Below, one piece after another: positions 53,440-63,321 of a stretch of DNA of 64,000 nucleotides. The DNA comes from Maritimibacter alkaliphilus (GTDB lineage Bacteria > Pseudomonadota > Alphaproteobacteria > Rhodobacterales > Rhodobacteraceae). A model generated the notes under the pieces. That model saw nothing but the letters and a program-made list of their open reading frames with translations, was not told the DNA's origin and did no database searches. How positions within the stretch are numbered: position 1 is the stretch's first letter; the number at the start of each line of letters is the position of its first letter. The translations under genes and the position numbers were made by a program. The stretch spans positions 62,001 through 126,000 of the forward strand of contig NZ_JAHVIT010000005.1 of assembly GCF_019801605.1 (NCBI RefSeq). Direction: 5' to 3'.

Positions 53440-54699
53440 ATGTTTCTGATTGCGAGCCTTATGGGCGTCCTGCTGGCCGGGGCGACGGCCTTCCTTGGCC
53501 TGCATCCGGCCGAGGAGGAGGACGAGAGCGACCGGCCCGACGCGGAGGCGGATCGCCTCACCGATGCCGCGGGCGGCGGGTCCATGATCGACGAGATCCT
53601 CGACGACGGACCGCTGGCGGGCGATTTGCTGGCCGGTGTCGATCACGGCGGTCCTACCCTGCATGAAAACCTGCGCCCCGTGACCGACGGCGCGGCGACA
53701 GGCGATGCGGCGGGGCTGACCGATGACGCGCCCCCCTATGCCGAAGCCGATGCGGGCGCGCCCCTCGATATGTCCCCACCTTCGCTCGACACCGAGGCCT
53801 CCCTCCCCGACGCGCCGCAGCCCGACGACAGCGCGGACGACGTGGCCGACGGCCCCGCAAACGAAGGCACCCTGCCCGTCGATGGCATCCAGTGGGGCGG
53901 TCAGGGTGACGATGTCCTGCAAGGCGGGGCCGGGCCCGACCAGATCGGCGGCTACGACGGGGCGGACAGCCTCGCCGGGGCGGATGGGGACGACTGGCTT
54001 CTGGGCGGCACCGGCGACGACAGCCTCGCGGGCGGCGCGGGTGCCGACCTGATCGAGGGCAACGAGGGTCACGACAGCCTCTTCGGCGGGGCCGGGGATG
54101 ACACGCTCCTCGGAGGAATGAACCGCGACCTGCTCCATGGCTGCGAGGGCAACGATTCGGCCGAGGGCGGCGCCGGGGCCGACTGGCTGGAGGGCGGCCT
54201 GGGCGACGATGCGCTTCTGGGGGGGCTTGGCAATGATACGCTCATGGGCGGAGACGGTGCCGATACGCTCTTCGGCGGCTGGGGCGCGGATGTGCTCAGC
54301 GGCGTGGTCGCCCGGCTGAACGCCGAGGGCGTCTGGAACGACACGGACACCGCAGACTATCTCAACGGCGGCGGCGGCGCCGATACGATCGTGGCCGGCA
54401 ACGGCGACATCGTCACCGGCGGGCAGGGATTCGACGATATCCTCATCGGCGACTGGATGGCGGGCGGAGAGGCCGCGCGCGTGCTGGATTTCGAACCCGG
54501 CACCGATCAACTGCTGGTGGTGCATGACGGCCCCGACCCGGCCGAGGTGTCGCTGGTGGACGTGGCCGGCGAGGGGCTGCAGCAGGTCCTCCTCAACGGA
54601 TCGGTTGTCGCGGTCCTGTCCGGTTCGGCCCCGGCAACGCTGGCCGACGTCGTCGTGCTGACCCAGGCCGAGGCCGACAGCCTTCTGGCAGAGGCCTGA
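53440..54699 (+). CDS. RTX calcium-binding repeat protein
   Basis: A 419-residue protein. An N-terminal hydrophobic helix (about 1-20) is followed by an acidic Asp/Ala/Pro-rich region to about 145, then many RTX nonapeptide repeats of the type GGxGxDxLx (about 150-290), which bind calcium. The C-terminal part is a beta-rich ending (VLDFEPGTDQLLVVHD). RTX proteins are usually secreted by type I systems, but the N-terminal hydrophobic segment is unusual for them. No hlyBD pair is adjacent. The function is unknown. Confidence 0.85.
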   Translation: MFLIASLMGVLLAGATAFLGLHPAEEEDESDRPDAEADRLTDAAGGGSMIDEILDDGPLAGDLLAGVDHGGPTLHENLRPVTDGAATGDAAGLTDDAPPYAEADAGAPLDMSPPSLDTEASLPDAPQPDDSADDVADGPANEGTLPVDGIQWGGQGDDVLQGGAGPDQIGGYDGADSLAGADGDDWLLGGTGDDSLAGGAGADLIEGNEGHDSLFGGAGDDTLLGGMNRDLLHGCEGNDSAEGGAGADWLEGGLGDDALLGGLGNDTLMGGDGADTLFGGWGADVLSGVVARLNAEGVWNDTDTADYLNGGGGADTIVAGNGDIVTGGQGFDDILIGDWMAGGEAARVLDFEPGTDQLLVVHDGPDPAEVSLVDVAGEGLQQVLLNGSVVAVLSGSAPATLADVVVLTQAEADSLLAEA

Positions 54700-54883
54700 G
54701 CTTCTGGCACAGGCCTGAGCGGGCCCCGCCGCCGGGGGCATCCGGTGCAACGAATCCCCTTTCCAAAAGGGAGAACTTGCTTTATCAGCCCGCAATCCGC
54801 GCCATGAGGGTGCGGTGACTCCATGGACCTTGCTGGACGACATCCCGGCTCGTGCCCGAACCCTTTCAACCAAGGAGACCCCG
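54700..54883. other. rpsO upstream region
   Basis: About 180 bp. TTTCCAAAAGGGAGAACTTGC near 54760-54780 is an AT-richer patch where a promoter may lie. CAAGGAGACC before the ATG is a strong ribosome site. No gene is supported. Confidence 0.4.
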
Positions 54884-55153
54884 ATGTCGATCACCGTTGA
54901 AGAAAAAGCCCGCGTGATGAAAGAATTCGCGACCAAGGAAGGCGACACCGGTTCGCCCGAAGTCCAGGTCGCAATCCTGTCCTCGCGCATCGCGACCCTG
55001 ACCGAGCACTTCAAGACGCACAAGAAAGACAACCACGGCCGCCGCGGCCTGCTGATGATGGTTGCCCAGCGTCGTAAGCTGCTCGACTACCTGAAGGGCA
55101 AGGACCAGGCACGCTACCAGTCGCTGATCGAGCGTCTCGGCCTGCGCCGCTAA
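54884..55153 (+). CDS. rpsO: 30S ribosomal protein S15
   Basis: An 89-residue S15 that binds the 16S rRNA central domain. The full family signature is present: [50 protein letters not shown], and the C-terminal [12 protein letters not shown]. It uses more GAA and other high-expression codons than its neighbours, as expected for a ribosomal gene. It precedes pnp, the standard order. AAGGAGA is before the ATG. Confidence 0.98.
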   Translation: MSITVEEKARVMKEFATKEGDTGSPEVQVAILSSRIATLTEHFKTHKKDNHGRRGLLMMVAQRRKLLDYLKGKDQARYQSLIERLGLRR

Positions 55154-55188
55154 GCCTTTCCCCGGGGACACCCAGGGAACGCATCGAA

Positions 55189-55213
55189 GGGGTCGCCTGC
55201 GCGGCCCCTTTTT
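55189..55213 (+). terminator. Terminator after rpsO
   Basis: GGGGTCGC-CTGC-GCGGCCCC (8-bp stem, one G-T pair) then TTTTT. It lies 35 bp after rpsO. Pnp follows after about 330 bp, so readthrough may be partial. Confidence 0.85.
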
Positions 55214-55540
55214 CTTTGGGCGGGTCTTCTCCCGGGACGCCCCCCGGCCGGCAGGCGGGTGGCCCCCTCCGGTCACCGCGCCGGATCCCACCCTGAAATA
55301 CCATCTCCCAGGCCCCGGACCGGGGCCATCCGCCGCAGCGTTTCCCCCGCATTCGGGTCCGGAGACTGCGCCGTTTTCCTTTCTTTTCGACCAAAACTGA
55401 TGTATGGCCCGCCCATCTGAGACGTAGCGCCCGGATCCCGGCGCTGTGAAGGGAATGATGATGGGGTCGGCGGCAATGGGGCCGCCACGCAAAACGGGAG
55501 GCCCGGAGGGCCGGGTGCACTCCCTCATAGGATACGCTGA
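55214..55540. other. Long leader upstream of pnp
   Basis: About 325 bp with no supported gene. CTTTTCGACCAAAACTGATG near 55383-55402 is the most AT-rich patch and may hold the pnp promoter. ATAGGATACGCTG before the ATG holds the ribosome site. In other bacteria pnp leaders form RNase III/PNPase autoregulatory hairpins; I cannot show this one folds so. Confidence 0.4.
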
Positions 55541-57679
55541 ATGTTCAACGTGACGACGAAAACGATGCAGTGGGGCGACGAAACCCTCACGCTGGAAACG
55601 GGCAAGGTTGCCCGTCAGGCCGATGGCACCGTCATCGCCACCCTGGGCGAAACCTCGGTCATGGCCAACGTGACCTTCGCCAAGGAACCCAAGCCCGGTC
55701 AGGATTTCTTCCCGCTGACCGTGCACTACCAAGAGAAATACTATGCTGCCGGCAAAGTGCCCGGTGGCTTCTTCAAGCGCGAGGCGCGGCCGACCGAAAA
55801 GGAAACGCTGACCGCGCGCCTGATCGACCGCCCGATCCGCCCGCTCTTCGCCCCCGGCTTCAAGCATGAAGTCCTCGTGATGTGCACCGTGCTGAGCCAC
55901 GACCTGGTCAACGATCCCGATATCGTCGCCATGATCGCCGCCTCGGCCGCGCTGACCATCTCGGGCGTGCCCTTCATGGGCCCGATCGCCGGTGCCCGCG
56001 TCGGCTTCGTCGATGGCGAATACGTGCTGAACCCCTCTGTCGACGACATGCAGGGCCTGCGCAACAACCCCGAGCAGCGTCTCGACCTGGTTGTGGCCGG
56101 CACCAAGGACGCCGTCATGATGGTGGAATCGGAAGCCTACGAGCTGACCGAGGACGAGATGCTCGGCGCCGTGACCTTCGCCCATGAGCAGATGCAGCCC
56201 GTGCTGGACCTGATCATCGACCTGGCCGAAGCCGCCGCGAAAGAGCCCTTCGACTTCACCCCGCCGGATTACTCGGAGCTCTACGCTGCCGTGAAAGCCG
56301 CCGGTGAAGACAAGATGCGCGCCGCCTACGCCATCACCGACAAGCAAGAGCGTGTCGCGGCCGTTGGCGCGGCGAAGGAGGCCATCAAGGCCACCCTCAC
56401 CGAAGAGCAGCTCGAAGACGCGAACCTCGGCTCGGCGCTGAAGAAGCTGGAATCCAGCGTTCTGCGCGGCGACGTGGTGAAGAACGGCAAGCGGATCGAC
56501 GGCCGTGCCACCGATCAGGTGCGTGCGATTGCCGTGGAAACCGGCCTCCTGCCGCGGACCCACGGTTCGGCACTGTTCACCCGTGGCGAAACCCAGGGCC
56601 TGGTCGTGACCACGCTGGGCACCGGCGACGACGAGCAGTTCATCGACGCGCTGCACGGGAACTTCAAATCGAACTTCCTGCTGCACTACAACTTCCCGCC
56701 GTACTCCGTCGGTGAAGTGGGCCGCGTCGGCTCGCCCGGTCGTCGTGAAATCGGCCACGGCAAACTGGCATGGCGCGCCCTTCAGGCCGTTCTGCCCGCC
56801 GCGACCGACTTCCCCTACACGATCCGCATCGTGTCCGAGATCACCGAATCGAACGGCTCCTCCTCGATGGCGTCGGTCTGCGGTGGCTCGCTCTCGATGA
56901 TGGACGCCGGTGTGCCGCTCAAGGCCGCCGTGGCCGGTGTGGCCATGGGCCTCGTGCTGGAAGACGATGGCGACTATGCGATCCTGACCGACATCCTCGG
57001 CGACGAGGACCACCTCGGCGACATGGACTTCAAGGTTGCGGGCACCGAGGAAGGCATCACCTCGCTGCAGATGGACATCAAGGTTCAGGGCATCACGCCC
57101 GAGATCATGAAAAACGCCCTCGCCCAGGCGAAGGCCGGCCGTCTGCACATCCTCGGCGAGATGAACAAGGCCCAGTCGGGCGTTGGCGAATTCTCGGCCC
57201 ATGCACCGCGCATCGAAACCATGCAGGTGCCCACCGACAAGATCCGTGAAGTGATCGGCTCGGGCGGCAAGGTCATCCGCGAGATCGTGGAAACCTCGGG
57301 TGCCAAGGTCGACATCAACGACGACGGCATCATCAAGATCGCCTCGGCCAACGGTGAAGCCATCCAGAAGGCCTATGACATGATCTATTCGATCGTGGCA
57401 GAGCCGGAAGAGGGCAAGGTCTACAAGGGCAAGGTCGTGAAGATCGTCGATTTCGGCGCCTTCGTGAACTTCTTCGGCAAGCGGGACGGCCTCGTGCACG
57501 TTTCCCAGATCGAGAACCGTCGCCTGAACCACCCCTCCGACGTTCTGAAGGAAGGCCAGGAAGTCTACGTCAAGCTCCTCGGCTTCGACGATCGTGGCAA
57601 GGTCCGCCTCGCCATGAAGATGGTCGACCAGGAAACCGGCGAAGAGCTGGCCAAGGACGCCGAGGAAAAGGCAGAGTAA
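55541..57679 (+). CDS. pnp: Polyribonucleotide nucleotidyltransferase
   Basis: 3'-5' phosphorolytic exoribonuclease, 712 residues, normal length. Two RNase PH domains (about 1-225 and 310-540), the first with [10 protein letters not shown] and [11 protein letters not shown]. The second has the phosphate-site [22 protein letters not shown] and the SRREIGHG-like [16 protein letters not shown]-terminal KH ([17 protein letters not shown]) and S1 ([27 protein letters not shown]) domains follow. It uses GAA-rich codons as rpsO does. It is a core part of the degradosome-type RNA turnover. Confidence 0.98.
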   Translation: MFNVTTKTMQWGDETLTLETGKVARQADGTVIATLGETSVMANVTFAKEPKPGQDFFPLTVHYQEKYYAAGKVPGGFFKREARPTEKETLTARLIDRPIRPLFAPGFKHEVLVMCTVLSHDLVNDPDIVAMIAASAALTISGVPFMGPIAGARVGFVDGEYVLNPSVDDMQGLRNNPEQRLDLVVAGTKDAVMMVESEAYELTEDEMLGAVTFAHEQMQPVLDLIIDLAEAAAKEPFDFTPPDYSELYAAVKAAGEDKMRAAYAITDKQERVAAVGAAKEAIKATLTEEQLEDANLGSALKKLESSVLRGDVVKNGKRIDGRATDQVRAIAVETGLLPRTHGSALFTRGETQGLVVTTLGTGDDEQFIDALHGNFKSNFLLHYNFPPYSVGEVGRVGSPGRREIGHGKLAWRALQAVLPAATDFPYTIRIVSEITESNGSSSMASVCGGSLSMMDAGVPLKAAVAGVAMGLVLEDDGDYAILTDILGDEDHLGDMDFKVAGTEEGITSLQMDIKVQGITPEIMKNALAQAKAGRLHILGEMNKAQSGVGEFSAHAPRIETMQVPTDKIREVIGSGGKVIREIVETSGAKVDINDDGIIKIASANGEAIQKAYDMIYSIVAEPEEGKVYKGKVVKIVDFGAFVNFFGKRDGLVHVSQIENRRLNHPSDVLKEGQEVYVKLLGFDDRGKVRLAMKMVDQETGEELAKDAEEKAE

Positions 57680-57704
57680 TCTGCCCCTCCGCGAGAGATC
57701 AGAA

Positions 57705-57731
57705 AGCCCCGGCATCTGCCGGGGCTTTTTT
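57705..57731 (+). terminator. Rho-independent terminator of pnp
   Basis: AGCCCCGGC-ATCT-GCCGGGGCT with TTTTTT at the end, a 9-bp stem 25 bp after the stop codon. Confidence 0.93.
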
Positions 57732-57792
57732 CATGGCCTCAGGTGTCCTGCCAGGCGGGCGTCCTCCCCGCGGCCCGAAGGTGTGGACCGTC

Positions 57793-58578
57793 TCAATAGC
57801 CGTAAAGGGTGTAATCCCGCTCGAAGAGGTCTTCGATCTTGCGCCGCTGCGCCGCGCTCACCTCGAACGCATCGCTCGAGGAGACGTTGAACCGCCGGGC
57901 CCCGTCTTCGCCCACGAAGGGATCGCCATGTCCGGCCCGGGAAAAGGCCTCACGCAGGATCGCGGTGTGCTCGGAGATATCGCCGGTCAGGTCATAGGCG
58001 ATCTCGTCATGGGCAAGGTTGATGTACTGCGGCCGCCAGTGGGGATCGCAGTAGACCAGCCCCTCGGCATGGGCTTCCTCGACATAGGCCAGAAAGACGT
58101 CGAAGTTCCGCCCCGTGTCGCCCCCACGCAGGTAGCCCCGCGCCTCGATCGGCCCCAGATGCGCGGCGGTCGACTTGTGCCCCTCGTCCACGAAGAAGTT
58201 GAAGAAGGTCGAGATCAGCCGCTCCACCGGGTGCCGGGTGATGCAGAACTTCACGCAGCGCGGGTCCTGCACCGCGGCCTCGTAGGCCTGCCAGTGCCGC
58301 TGGCCCTGCTTCACCTCCGGCGCGGCGCGGTCGAACTGCCCCGTGGCCAGCCGCACGATATGGCGCCGCGTGGTCGAGGAGGCCGCCTTGGCGTTCTTCG
58401 GAAAGAAGAGCCTGCCGTCATGGCTCAACAGGCAGTGGCTGTAGACGATCTGCTTCTGCAGGGGCAGCTCCGCCAGCCCGGCGCGGGCCCGGTAACGGCT
58501 GCTGAGCGGTGAGAGCAGGCGGGCCTTGCGCCGGTCGATGGGACGTTCACGGGGAATGGGCGGCAGGTCTTTGGGCAT
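57793..58578 (-). CDS. Sulfotransferase family 2 (carbohydrate type) protein
   Basis: A 261-residue cytosolic-looking protein of the sulfotransferase family 2. The 5'-phosphosulfate loop is FPKNAKAASSTTRRHI (about residue 58), the 3'-phosphate stretch is CITRHPVERLISTFFNFFVDE (about 117), and YDPHWRPQ-type motif appears as YCDPHWRPQYINL. It transfers sulfate from PAPS to a hydroxyl of sugar or similar acceptor; the acceptor is unknown. ATG 58578 (MPKDLPP) was chosen. Confidence 0.85.
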   Translation of the reverse strand: MPKDLPPIPRERPIDRRKARLLSPLSSRYRARAGLAELPLQKQIVYSHCLLSHDGRLFFPKNAKAASSTTRRHIVRLATGQFDRAAPEVKQGQRHWQAYEAAVQDPRCVKFCITRHPVERLISTFFNFFVDEGHKSTAAHLGPIEARGYLRGGDTGRNFDVFLAYVEEAHAEGLVYCDPHWRPQYINLAHDEIAYDLTGDISEHTAILREAFSRAGHGDPFVGEDGARRFNVSSSDAFEVSAAQRRKIEDLFERDYTLYGY

Positions 58579-58714
58579 CTCGGGTCCGTTGTTGTGTCTC
58601 CCGGCACGCTGGCCGTGCCTGTTAAACGCCGGACGGACGCATTTCCGACGCAGCTCCTCCAGGACTCGGCACCCTTTCGCCACCCGCGCCTCCGGGCACG
58701 AGGTCAGGCGGGCC

Positions 58715-59638
58715 TCAGCCGTGGGGCGTCTTCGCCTCCCGCGCCTGCCCGCGCAGCAGGCCGAGGTGCCGCTCGCGCAGGATGATCACCACGCCCGCGC
58801 AGATGATGATCGCTGCCCCGACGAGGGTCTGAAGCGTCGGCACATCGCCAAAGACCGTATAGCCGATGAGGATCGCGAAGAGCATCGAGGCATAGTCGAA
58901 GGGCGCCACGACCGAGGCATCGGCAAAGCGGTAGGAGGAGGTCAGCATGATCTGCCCGACCCCGCCGATGAGACCCGTGGAGATCAGGAACACCCACTCC
59001 CAGCCCGAGGGCAGGACCCAGCCGAAGGGGATCGTCGCCAGCGACAGCAGCGTTGCGGTGGAGGAGAACCAGAACACGATGGCGGAGGTCTGCTCGACCC
59101 GCACCATGTTGCGGATGTGGATCTGCGCCAGCGCCGCACAGACCGCCCCGAAGAGTACGAGCAGCACGCCGAGCGGGGCGGCGCTGTTCATCGCCTCCTC
59201 GGGCGAGAGGGTGAGCTGCGGCACCATGACGACCATGACGCCCACGAGCCCCACCAGCACGGTCGAGATCCGGAAGATGCCGACTTTCTCGTTCAGGAAC
59301 ATCGCCGCGAAGACCACCACCAGCAGCGGCGTCGCATAGCCGAGCGCGGTCTGCTCCGGCAGCGGCAGGAAGGCGAGCGCGGCAAAGCCGCAGCCCATGG
59401 CCGTGGTCCCCACAAGCCCGCGCCAGAAATGCGCCGCCGGCGATTTCACCTTCAGCCCGCTGCGCAGCTGCCCCTTCAGCGCGATCCACGCAAGGATCAC
59501 CGGCAGCGCACAGACCGAGCGGAAGAAGACCTGCTCCCCCGCCGGAATGCGATCCGAGGTCAGCTTGATCATCGTGCTCATGCCGATGAAGCAGAGCACC
59601 GCACCGATCTTCAGGAGGATGCCGCGAAGCGGTTGCAT
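58715..59638 (-). CDS. EamA-family drug/metabolite transporter
   Basis: A 307-residue DMT transporter with ten TM helices in two EamA halves. The first half has FIGMSTMIKLTSDRIPAGEQVFFRS and LGYATPLLVVVFAAMFLNEK, and the second has FWFSSTATLLSL, SSYRFADASVVAPFDYASMLFAILIGYTVFGDVP. It exports a small metabolite, which is unknown. ATG 59638 has AGAAGG upstream; ATG 59674 is an alternative. Confidence 0.9.
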   Translation of the reverse strand: MQPLRGILLKIGAVLCFIGMSTMIKLTSDRIPAGEQVFFRSVCALPVILAWIALKGQLRSGLKVKSPAAHFWRGLVGTTAMGCGFAALAFLPLPEQTALGYATPLLVVVFAAMFLNEKVGIFRISTVLVGLVGVMVVMVPQLTLSPEEAMNSAAPLGVLLVLFGAVCAALAQIHIRNMVRVEQTSAIVFWFSSTATLLSLATIPFGWVLPSGWEWVFLISTGLIGGVGQIMLTSSYRFADASVVAPFDYASMLFAILIGYTVFGDVPTLQTLVGAAIIICAGVVIILRERHLGLLRGQAREAKTPHG

Positions 59639-59819
59639 GGGTCTGGCCTTCTTGCGGTGGGGTCGTCCCTCCATAGGCAATCCCCGCCGGGTCTTGCAAT
59701 CCGGGACGCCGTGCCGGATGACAGAAATCCGGGCCCCGGCGTCATGCCGTGCCCCCGCGACAGTACGACACCCGCGCAGGATGGCCCCGCCACGCCTGCC
59801 CCGGAGGGAGGAGAACAGC

Positions 59820-61328
59820 ATGTACGACGAGAATTACCTGGCCAGCCGGCTGGCCCGCCACGCGACCCTGACGCCCGAGAAGCGCTTTGCAAGCCGCCCC
59901 GGGCAGGACGACGTGAGCTACGGCGCCCTCTTCGACGGGGCCGAACGCATGGCCCGCGCCCTGATCGATGCCGGGCTCCAGCCCGGTGACCGGGTGGCGG
60001 TGCAGGTGGCCAAGTCGCTCACCGCGCTGGAACTCTACATCGGCACCGTTCTTGCAGGCGGCATCTTCCTGCCCCTGAACACCGCCTATACCGGGCCCGA
60101 GGTCGCCTATTTCCTCGGCGACGCCACCCCCGCCGTGGTGGTCTGCGATCCCAGGCGCGAGGCCGAGATCGCGGCGCTGGCCGGGGCGGCCCGTCTCTTC
60201 ACCCTCGGCGCCGACGGCACCGGCACCCTGGCCGAGGCGCAATCGGCCCAGCCCTCGGGCGAGTTCCACGCCGTCCCCCGCGCGGCCTCCGACCTTGCGG
60301 CGATCCTCTACACCTCCGGCACCACGGGCCGCTCCAAGGGCGCGATGCTGAGCCACGCCAACCTCGCCTCCAACGCCGAAACCCTGCGCGACCTCTGGCG
60401 CTTCACCGACAAGGACGTGCTGATCCACGCGCTGCCGATCTTCCACACCCACGGGCTCTTCGTGGCCACCAACGTGGCGCTGCTCTCCGGGGCCTCGGTG
60501 GTCTTCCTCGCGGGCTTCGACCCCGACGCGATCCTCGAGGCCATGCCCGAGGCCACCAGCCTCATGGGCGTGCCCACCTTCTACACTCGCCTGCTGGCCG
60601 ATCCCCGCCTCGACCGTGAACGGGCGGCGAACATGCGGCTCTTCATCTCCGGCTCCGCCCCGATGCTCGTGGATACCCACAAGGCCTGGGAAGAGCGCAC
60701 CGGCCACACGATCCTCGAACGCTACGGCATGACCGAGACCAACATGTCGGTCTCCAACCCCTACGAGGGCGAGCGCCGCATCGGCACCGTCGGGTTCCCC
60801 CTGCCCGGGGTCGAGCTGCGCATCCGCGAAGAGGGCCGCGACGTCGCCCAAGGCGAGATCGGCGTGATCGAAATCCGCGGCCCCAATGTCTTCCAGGGCT
60901 ACTGGCAGATGCCCGAGAAGACCGCCGAGGAACTGGGCGCCGACGGCTGGTTCATCACCGGCGACCTCGGCTTCACCGACGCCGAGGGCTATGTCACAAT
61001 CGTCGGCCGCGCCAAGGACCTCGTGATCTCGGGCGGGTTCAACGTCTACCCGAAGGAGGTCGAGGAGGTCATCGACGACCTGCCCGGCGTGCTGGAAAGC
61101 GCCGTCATCGGCGTTCCCCACCCCGATTTCGGCGAGGCGGTGGTGGCCGTGATCGTTCCCGAGGGCGCGGGCACCGATGCCCCGACGATCGCCGCCGCGC
61201 TCAACGAACGGCTCGCGAAGTTCAAGCAGCCCAAGCACATCGCCTTCCTCGACGCCCTGCCCCGCAACACCATGGGCAAGGTGCAGAAGAAGGCCCTGCG
61301 CGACGATTTCGCCACGCTCTTCACCTGA
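59820..61328 (+). CDS. matB: Malonyl-CoA synthetase (MatB-type acyl-CoA synthetase)
   Basis: A 502-residue adenylate-forming ligase. A3 core: ILYTSGTTGRSKGAMLSHANL; A5: ERYGMTETNMSVSNPYEG; A7: GDLGFTDAEGYVTIVGRAKDLVISGGFNVYPKEVE; and A10 Lys in PRNTMGKVQKKAL. The MatB-like fingerprint is TETNMSVSNPYEGERR. It makes malonyl-CoA from malonate, ATP and CoA. Malonyl-CoA decarboxylase (matA) is not in the window. ATG 59820 has GGAGG upstream. Confidence 0.92.
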   Translation: MYDENYLASRLARHATLTPEKRFASRPGQDDVSYGALFDGAERMARALIDAGLQPGDRVAVQVAKSLTALELYIGTVLAGGIFLPLNTAYTGPEVAYFLGDATPAVVVCDPRREAEIAALAGAARLFTLGADGTGTLAEAQSAQPSGEFHAVPRAASDLAAILYTSGTTGRSKGAMLSHANLASNAETLRDLWRFTDKDVLIHALPIFHTHGLFVATNVALLSGASVVFLAGFDPDAILEAMPEATSLMGVPTFYTRLLADPRLDRERAANMRLFISGSAPMLVDTHKAWEERTGHTILERYGMTETNMSVSNPYEGERRIGTVGFPLPGVELRIREEGRDVAQGEIGVIEIRGPNVFQGYWQMPEKTAEELGADGWFITGDLGFTDAEGYVTIVGRAKDLVISGGFNVYPKEVEEVIDDLPGVLESAVIGVPHPDFGEAVVAVIVPEGAGTDAPTIAAALNERLAKFKQPKHIAFLDALPRNTMGKVQKKALRDDFATLFT

Positions 61329-61329
61329 T

Positions 61330-61397
61330 CCATCCACTGTTCCGAAATATCCTCGGGGGACGTCGCGCCAGCGACGGGGGGCAGACAGCCCCCGCCC
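61330..61397 (+). repeat. Stop-adjacent palindromic element, copy 3
   Basis: It begins 2 bp after the matB stop: CCATCCACTGTTCCGAAATATCC, then CTCGGGGGACGTCGC-GCC-AGCGACGG hairpin, and GGGGGGCAGACAGCCCCC. Same element and same polarity as at 12280 and 35132. Confidence 0.75.
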
Positions 61398-61449
61398 CGC
61401 CCGAGGCCCGCGCCACGCCAGACCCGACGGACCCACGGCGCGCCGGGAC

Positions 61450-61494
61450 CCGGAATTTTCAAAAATTCCGGACCGTTTTCTTCGAAGAAAACGG
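61450..61494. repeat. Double-hairpin intergenic element, copy 3
   Basis: Two 22-nt palindromes separated by one A, the same spacing as copy 1. First: CCGGAATTTT/AAAATTCCGG (61450-61471). Second: a perfect palindrome with left arm CCGTTTTCTTC (61473-61494). Confidence 0.85.
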
Positions 61495-61550
61495 ATAGCC
61501 CCTCGCGGCGGCGCACCGGTTCGAAGGGCGCAAATCCCCTCCCCCCGCGG

Positions 61551-61597
61551 CCAAGAATTTTGCGAAAATTCTTGGTAAAATTCTTCGAAGAATTTTA
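61551..61597. repeat. Double-hairpin intergenic element, copy 4
   Basis: CCAAGAATTTT-GCG-AAAATTCTTGG (61551-61575), then directly the perfect 22-nt palindrome with left arm TAAAATTCTTC (61576-61597). Very similar to copy 2. Copies 3 and 4 sit close together between the matB and msrA genes. Confidence 0.85.
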
Positions 61598-61636
61598 CCC
61601 GTCCAGACGCACCCGCAGCGCCAGAAAAAGAGCCAG

Positions 61637-61668
61637 AAAAAAGGCCGGCCCCTCGGGACCGGCCTTTG
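61637..61668 (-). terminator. Terminator of msrB-msrA
   Basis: On the minus strand AAAGGCCGG pairs with CCGGCCTTT, followed by a run of T (AAAAAA on the plus strand at 61637-61642). It starts 4 bp after the msrA stop. Confidence 0.88.
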
Positions 61669-61670
61669 GC

Positions 61671-62180
61671 TCATTCCGCCGCCGCGCGTTTCGGCAGCAC
61701 CCAACCGGGTCGCGGGAAGTGGCAGGTATAGCCGTTCGGGATGCGTTCCAGGTAATCCTGGTGCTCCGGCTCGGCCTCCCAGAAGTCGCCCACGGGCTCG
61801 ACCTCGGTCACCACCCGCCCGGGCCAGAGGCCCGAGGCCTCCACATCGGCGATGGTCTCCTCGGCACAGGCCTTCTGCGCGTCGTCGACGTAGTAGATCG
61901 CCGACCGGTAGGAGAGCCCGATGTCATTGCCTTGCCGGTTCAGGGTCGTGGGATCGTGGATCTGGAAGAAGACCTCCAGCAGCTGCCGGTAGCTGATCTT
62001 CTCCGGATCGAAAATCACCTCAATCCCCTCGGCATGGGTGCCATGGTTGCGATAGGTCGCATGGGGCACGTCCCCGCCGGTATAGCCGACGCGGGTGCTC
62101 TCAACCCCCGGCAGTTTGCGGATCAGGTCCTGCATGCCCCAGAAACAGCCGCCTGCAAGGACGGCGCGTTCGCGCGTCAT
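61671..62180 (-). CDS. msrA: Peptide-methionine (S)-S-oxide reductase
   Basis: A 169-residue MsrA that reduces S-epimer methionine sulfoxide. The catalytic Cys is in [10 protein letters not shown] (residue 12), then [45 protein letters not shown], and the C-terminal [25 protein letters not shown]. Its ATG overlaps the msrB stop by 4 bp (ATGA). It should repair oxidised protein Met together with MsrB. Confidence 0.95.
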   Translation of the reverse strand: MTRERAVLAGGCFWGMQDLIRKLPGVESTRVGYTGGDVPHATYRNHGTHAEGIEVIFDPEKISYRQLLEVFFQIHDPTTLNRQGNDIGLSYRSAIYYVDDAQKACAEETIADVEASGLWPGRVVTEVEPVGDFWEAEPEHQDYLERIPNGYTCHFPRPGWVLPKRAAAE

Positions 62181-62626
62181 GTCACATCCTCCACCTGGTC
62201 GAGATACTCGCCATAGCCTTCGTCCGCCATGTCGTCGCGATGGACGAAGCGGAGCGAGGCCGAATTGATGCAGTAGCGCAGACCGCCCCGGTCCACCGGC
62301 CCGTCCGGGAAGACGTGGCCGAGGTGGCTGTCGCCATGGGTCGACCGGACCTCGACCCGGATCATGCCATGGCTGGTGTCGCGCAGCTCGCTGACGTTGG
62401 CGGGCGCGATGGGCTTGGTGAAGCTCGGCCAGCCGCAGCCGCTTTCGTACTTGTCCGAGGAAGCAAAGAGCGGCTCGCCCGAGACGATGTCGACGTAGAT
62501 CCCCGGCGCCTTGTTGCCGAGGTACTTGCCGGTGCCGGGGCGTTCGGTGCCGGCCTCCTGCGTCACCCAGTATTCCTCGGGGCTCAGCGCGGCGATCGCC
62601 GCCGGGTCCTTGTGATAGCTTGCCAT
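62177..62626 (-). CDS. msrB: Peptide-methionine (R)-S-oxide reductase
   Basis: A 149-residue MsrB that reduces the R-epimer. Features: ESGCGWPSF (Cys64), [15 protein letters not shown], and [11 protein letters not shown] with the catalytic Cys119. The four zinc cysteines usual in one MsrB class are absent: [11 protein letters not shown] replaces CxxC, and [12 protein letters not shown] replaces CxxC. It is thus a zinc-free form, which probably uses Cys64 as the resolving residue. First gene of msrB-msrA. GGAGAA precedes the ATG. Confidence 0.95.
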   Translation of the reverse strand: MASYHKDPAAIAALSPEEYWVTQEAGTERPGTGKYLGNKAPGIYVDIVSGEPLFASSDKYESGCGWPSFTKPIAPANVSELRDTSHGMIRVEVRSTHGDSHLGHVFPDGPVDRGGLRYCINSASLRFVHRDDMADEGYGEYLDQVEDVT

Positions 62627-62931
62627 GCGGTTCTCCTTGTCGGCTTCGATACGGGGTCGGTTCCCCCATGTGCCCCCGTGGCGGCCATGGGGCCCGGGCC
62701 CCGACTTGCCCCCCATGTGGGGTCTGGGGCGCAGCGGGAAAAGCCCTGTTACAGCCTGCTGCGGAGGATGTGATCCCCTGCCCGCCCTGTCCAGTGCCAG
62801 AAGCGCAGCCCCGCACCCGCGCTCTGCGGGGCTCTCCGGGACAGGCTTAGGCATCACACACCGCGGTGGGTTGGCTACCGGCGCCCATCGAAAGACAGGC
62901 ACACGACCGGCCCATGGGCCCTGATCCTGCC
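62627..62931. other. GC-rich intergenic region
   Basis: About 305 bp upstream of msrB and downstream of the secreted protein gene. It contains the perfect palindrome GGGGCCCGGGCCCC (62689-62702) and a nearby CCCCCATGTGGGG. There is no supported gene; the frames are low complexity. The msrB promoter should be here. Confidence 0.4.
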
Positions 62932-63321
62932 TCAACGCGTCAGCTTGAGCTTGTGGCGCCCCTCGGACCAGGTGCCGTCACTGCAACGCGCGCGGATATA
63001 GACCTTGCGGGTCCCGTCCGGCACGACGACCTGCCGCAGCGTGCGGGTGAAGGGCTGCTCTTCCACGTGAGGATGGTGCAGCTTGCGGGCGCCAAGGACG
63101 TTTCCCCCCTCGTCCAGGACCTCCCAGAGGTCGGCGTAATGCTCCCACCCGCTGTCGTCGTGGCGCAGGGTGACCGAGATGTTCCAGCCGCCCGCCGCGC
63201 GCTTGGCCGTGGCGCCGACGATTTCGGGCGGGGAGGCGAGCGCAGGCAGCGCCGGCAGCAGGGAGAGCAACGCGGCGCAGGTCAGGGTGCGGGGCGAGGA
63301 AACGGGACAAATCTTCTGCAT
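62932..63321 (-). CDS. Small secreted hypothetical protein
   Basis: A 129-residue protein with a signal peptide (cleavage after ALA-S, about residue 30) and a beta-rich mature part ([63 protein letters not shown]). It looks like an immunoglobulin-like periplasmic domain, but I do not recognise the family. ATG 63321 was chosen; an ATG at 63333 is possible. It is divergent from the glcD-like gene. Confidence 0.75.
   Translation of the reverse strand: MQKICPVSSPRTLTCAALLSLLPALPALASPPEIVGATAKRAAGGWNISVTLRHDDSGWEHYADLWEVLDEGGNVLGARKLHHPHVEEQPFTRTLRQVVVPDGTRKVYIRARCSDGTWSEGRHKLKLTR

Noticed and set aside
51093-53585. Long minus-strand frame across the HNH-like, truB and DUF1643 genes
   Set aside because: It crosses three convincing genes on the other strand. 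Shadow only.
54866-57715. Long minus-strand frame across rpsO and pnp
   Set aside because: Shadow of the highly conserved pnp gene. Sequence is His/Asp/Val rich with no family.
62689-62702. Perfect palindrome GGGGCCCGGGCCCC as an operator
   Set aside because: In sequence of this GC content such palindromes arise by chance, and nothing else marks it as a binding site.
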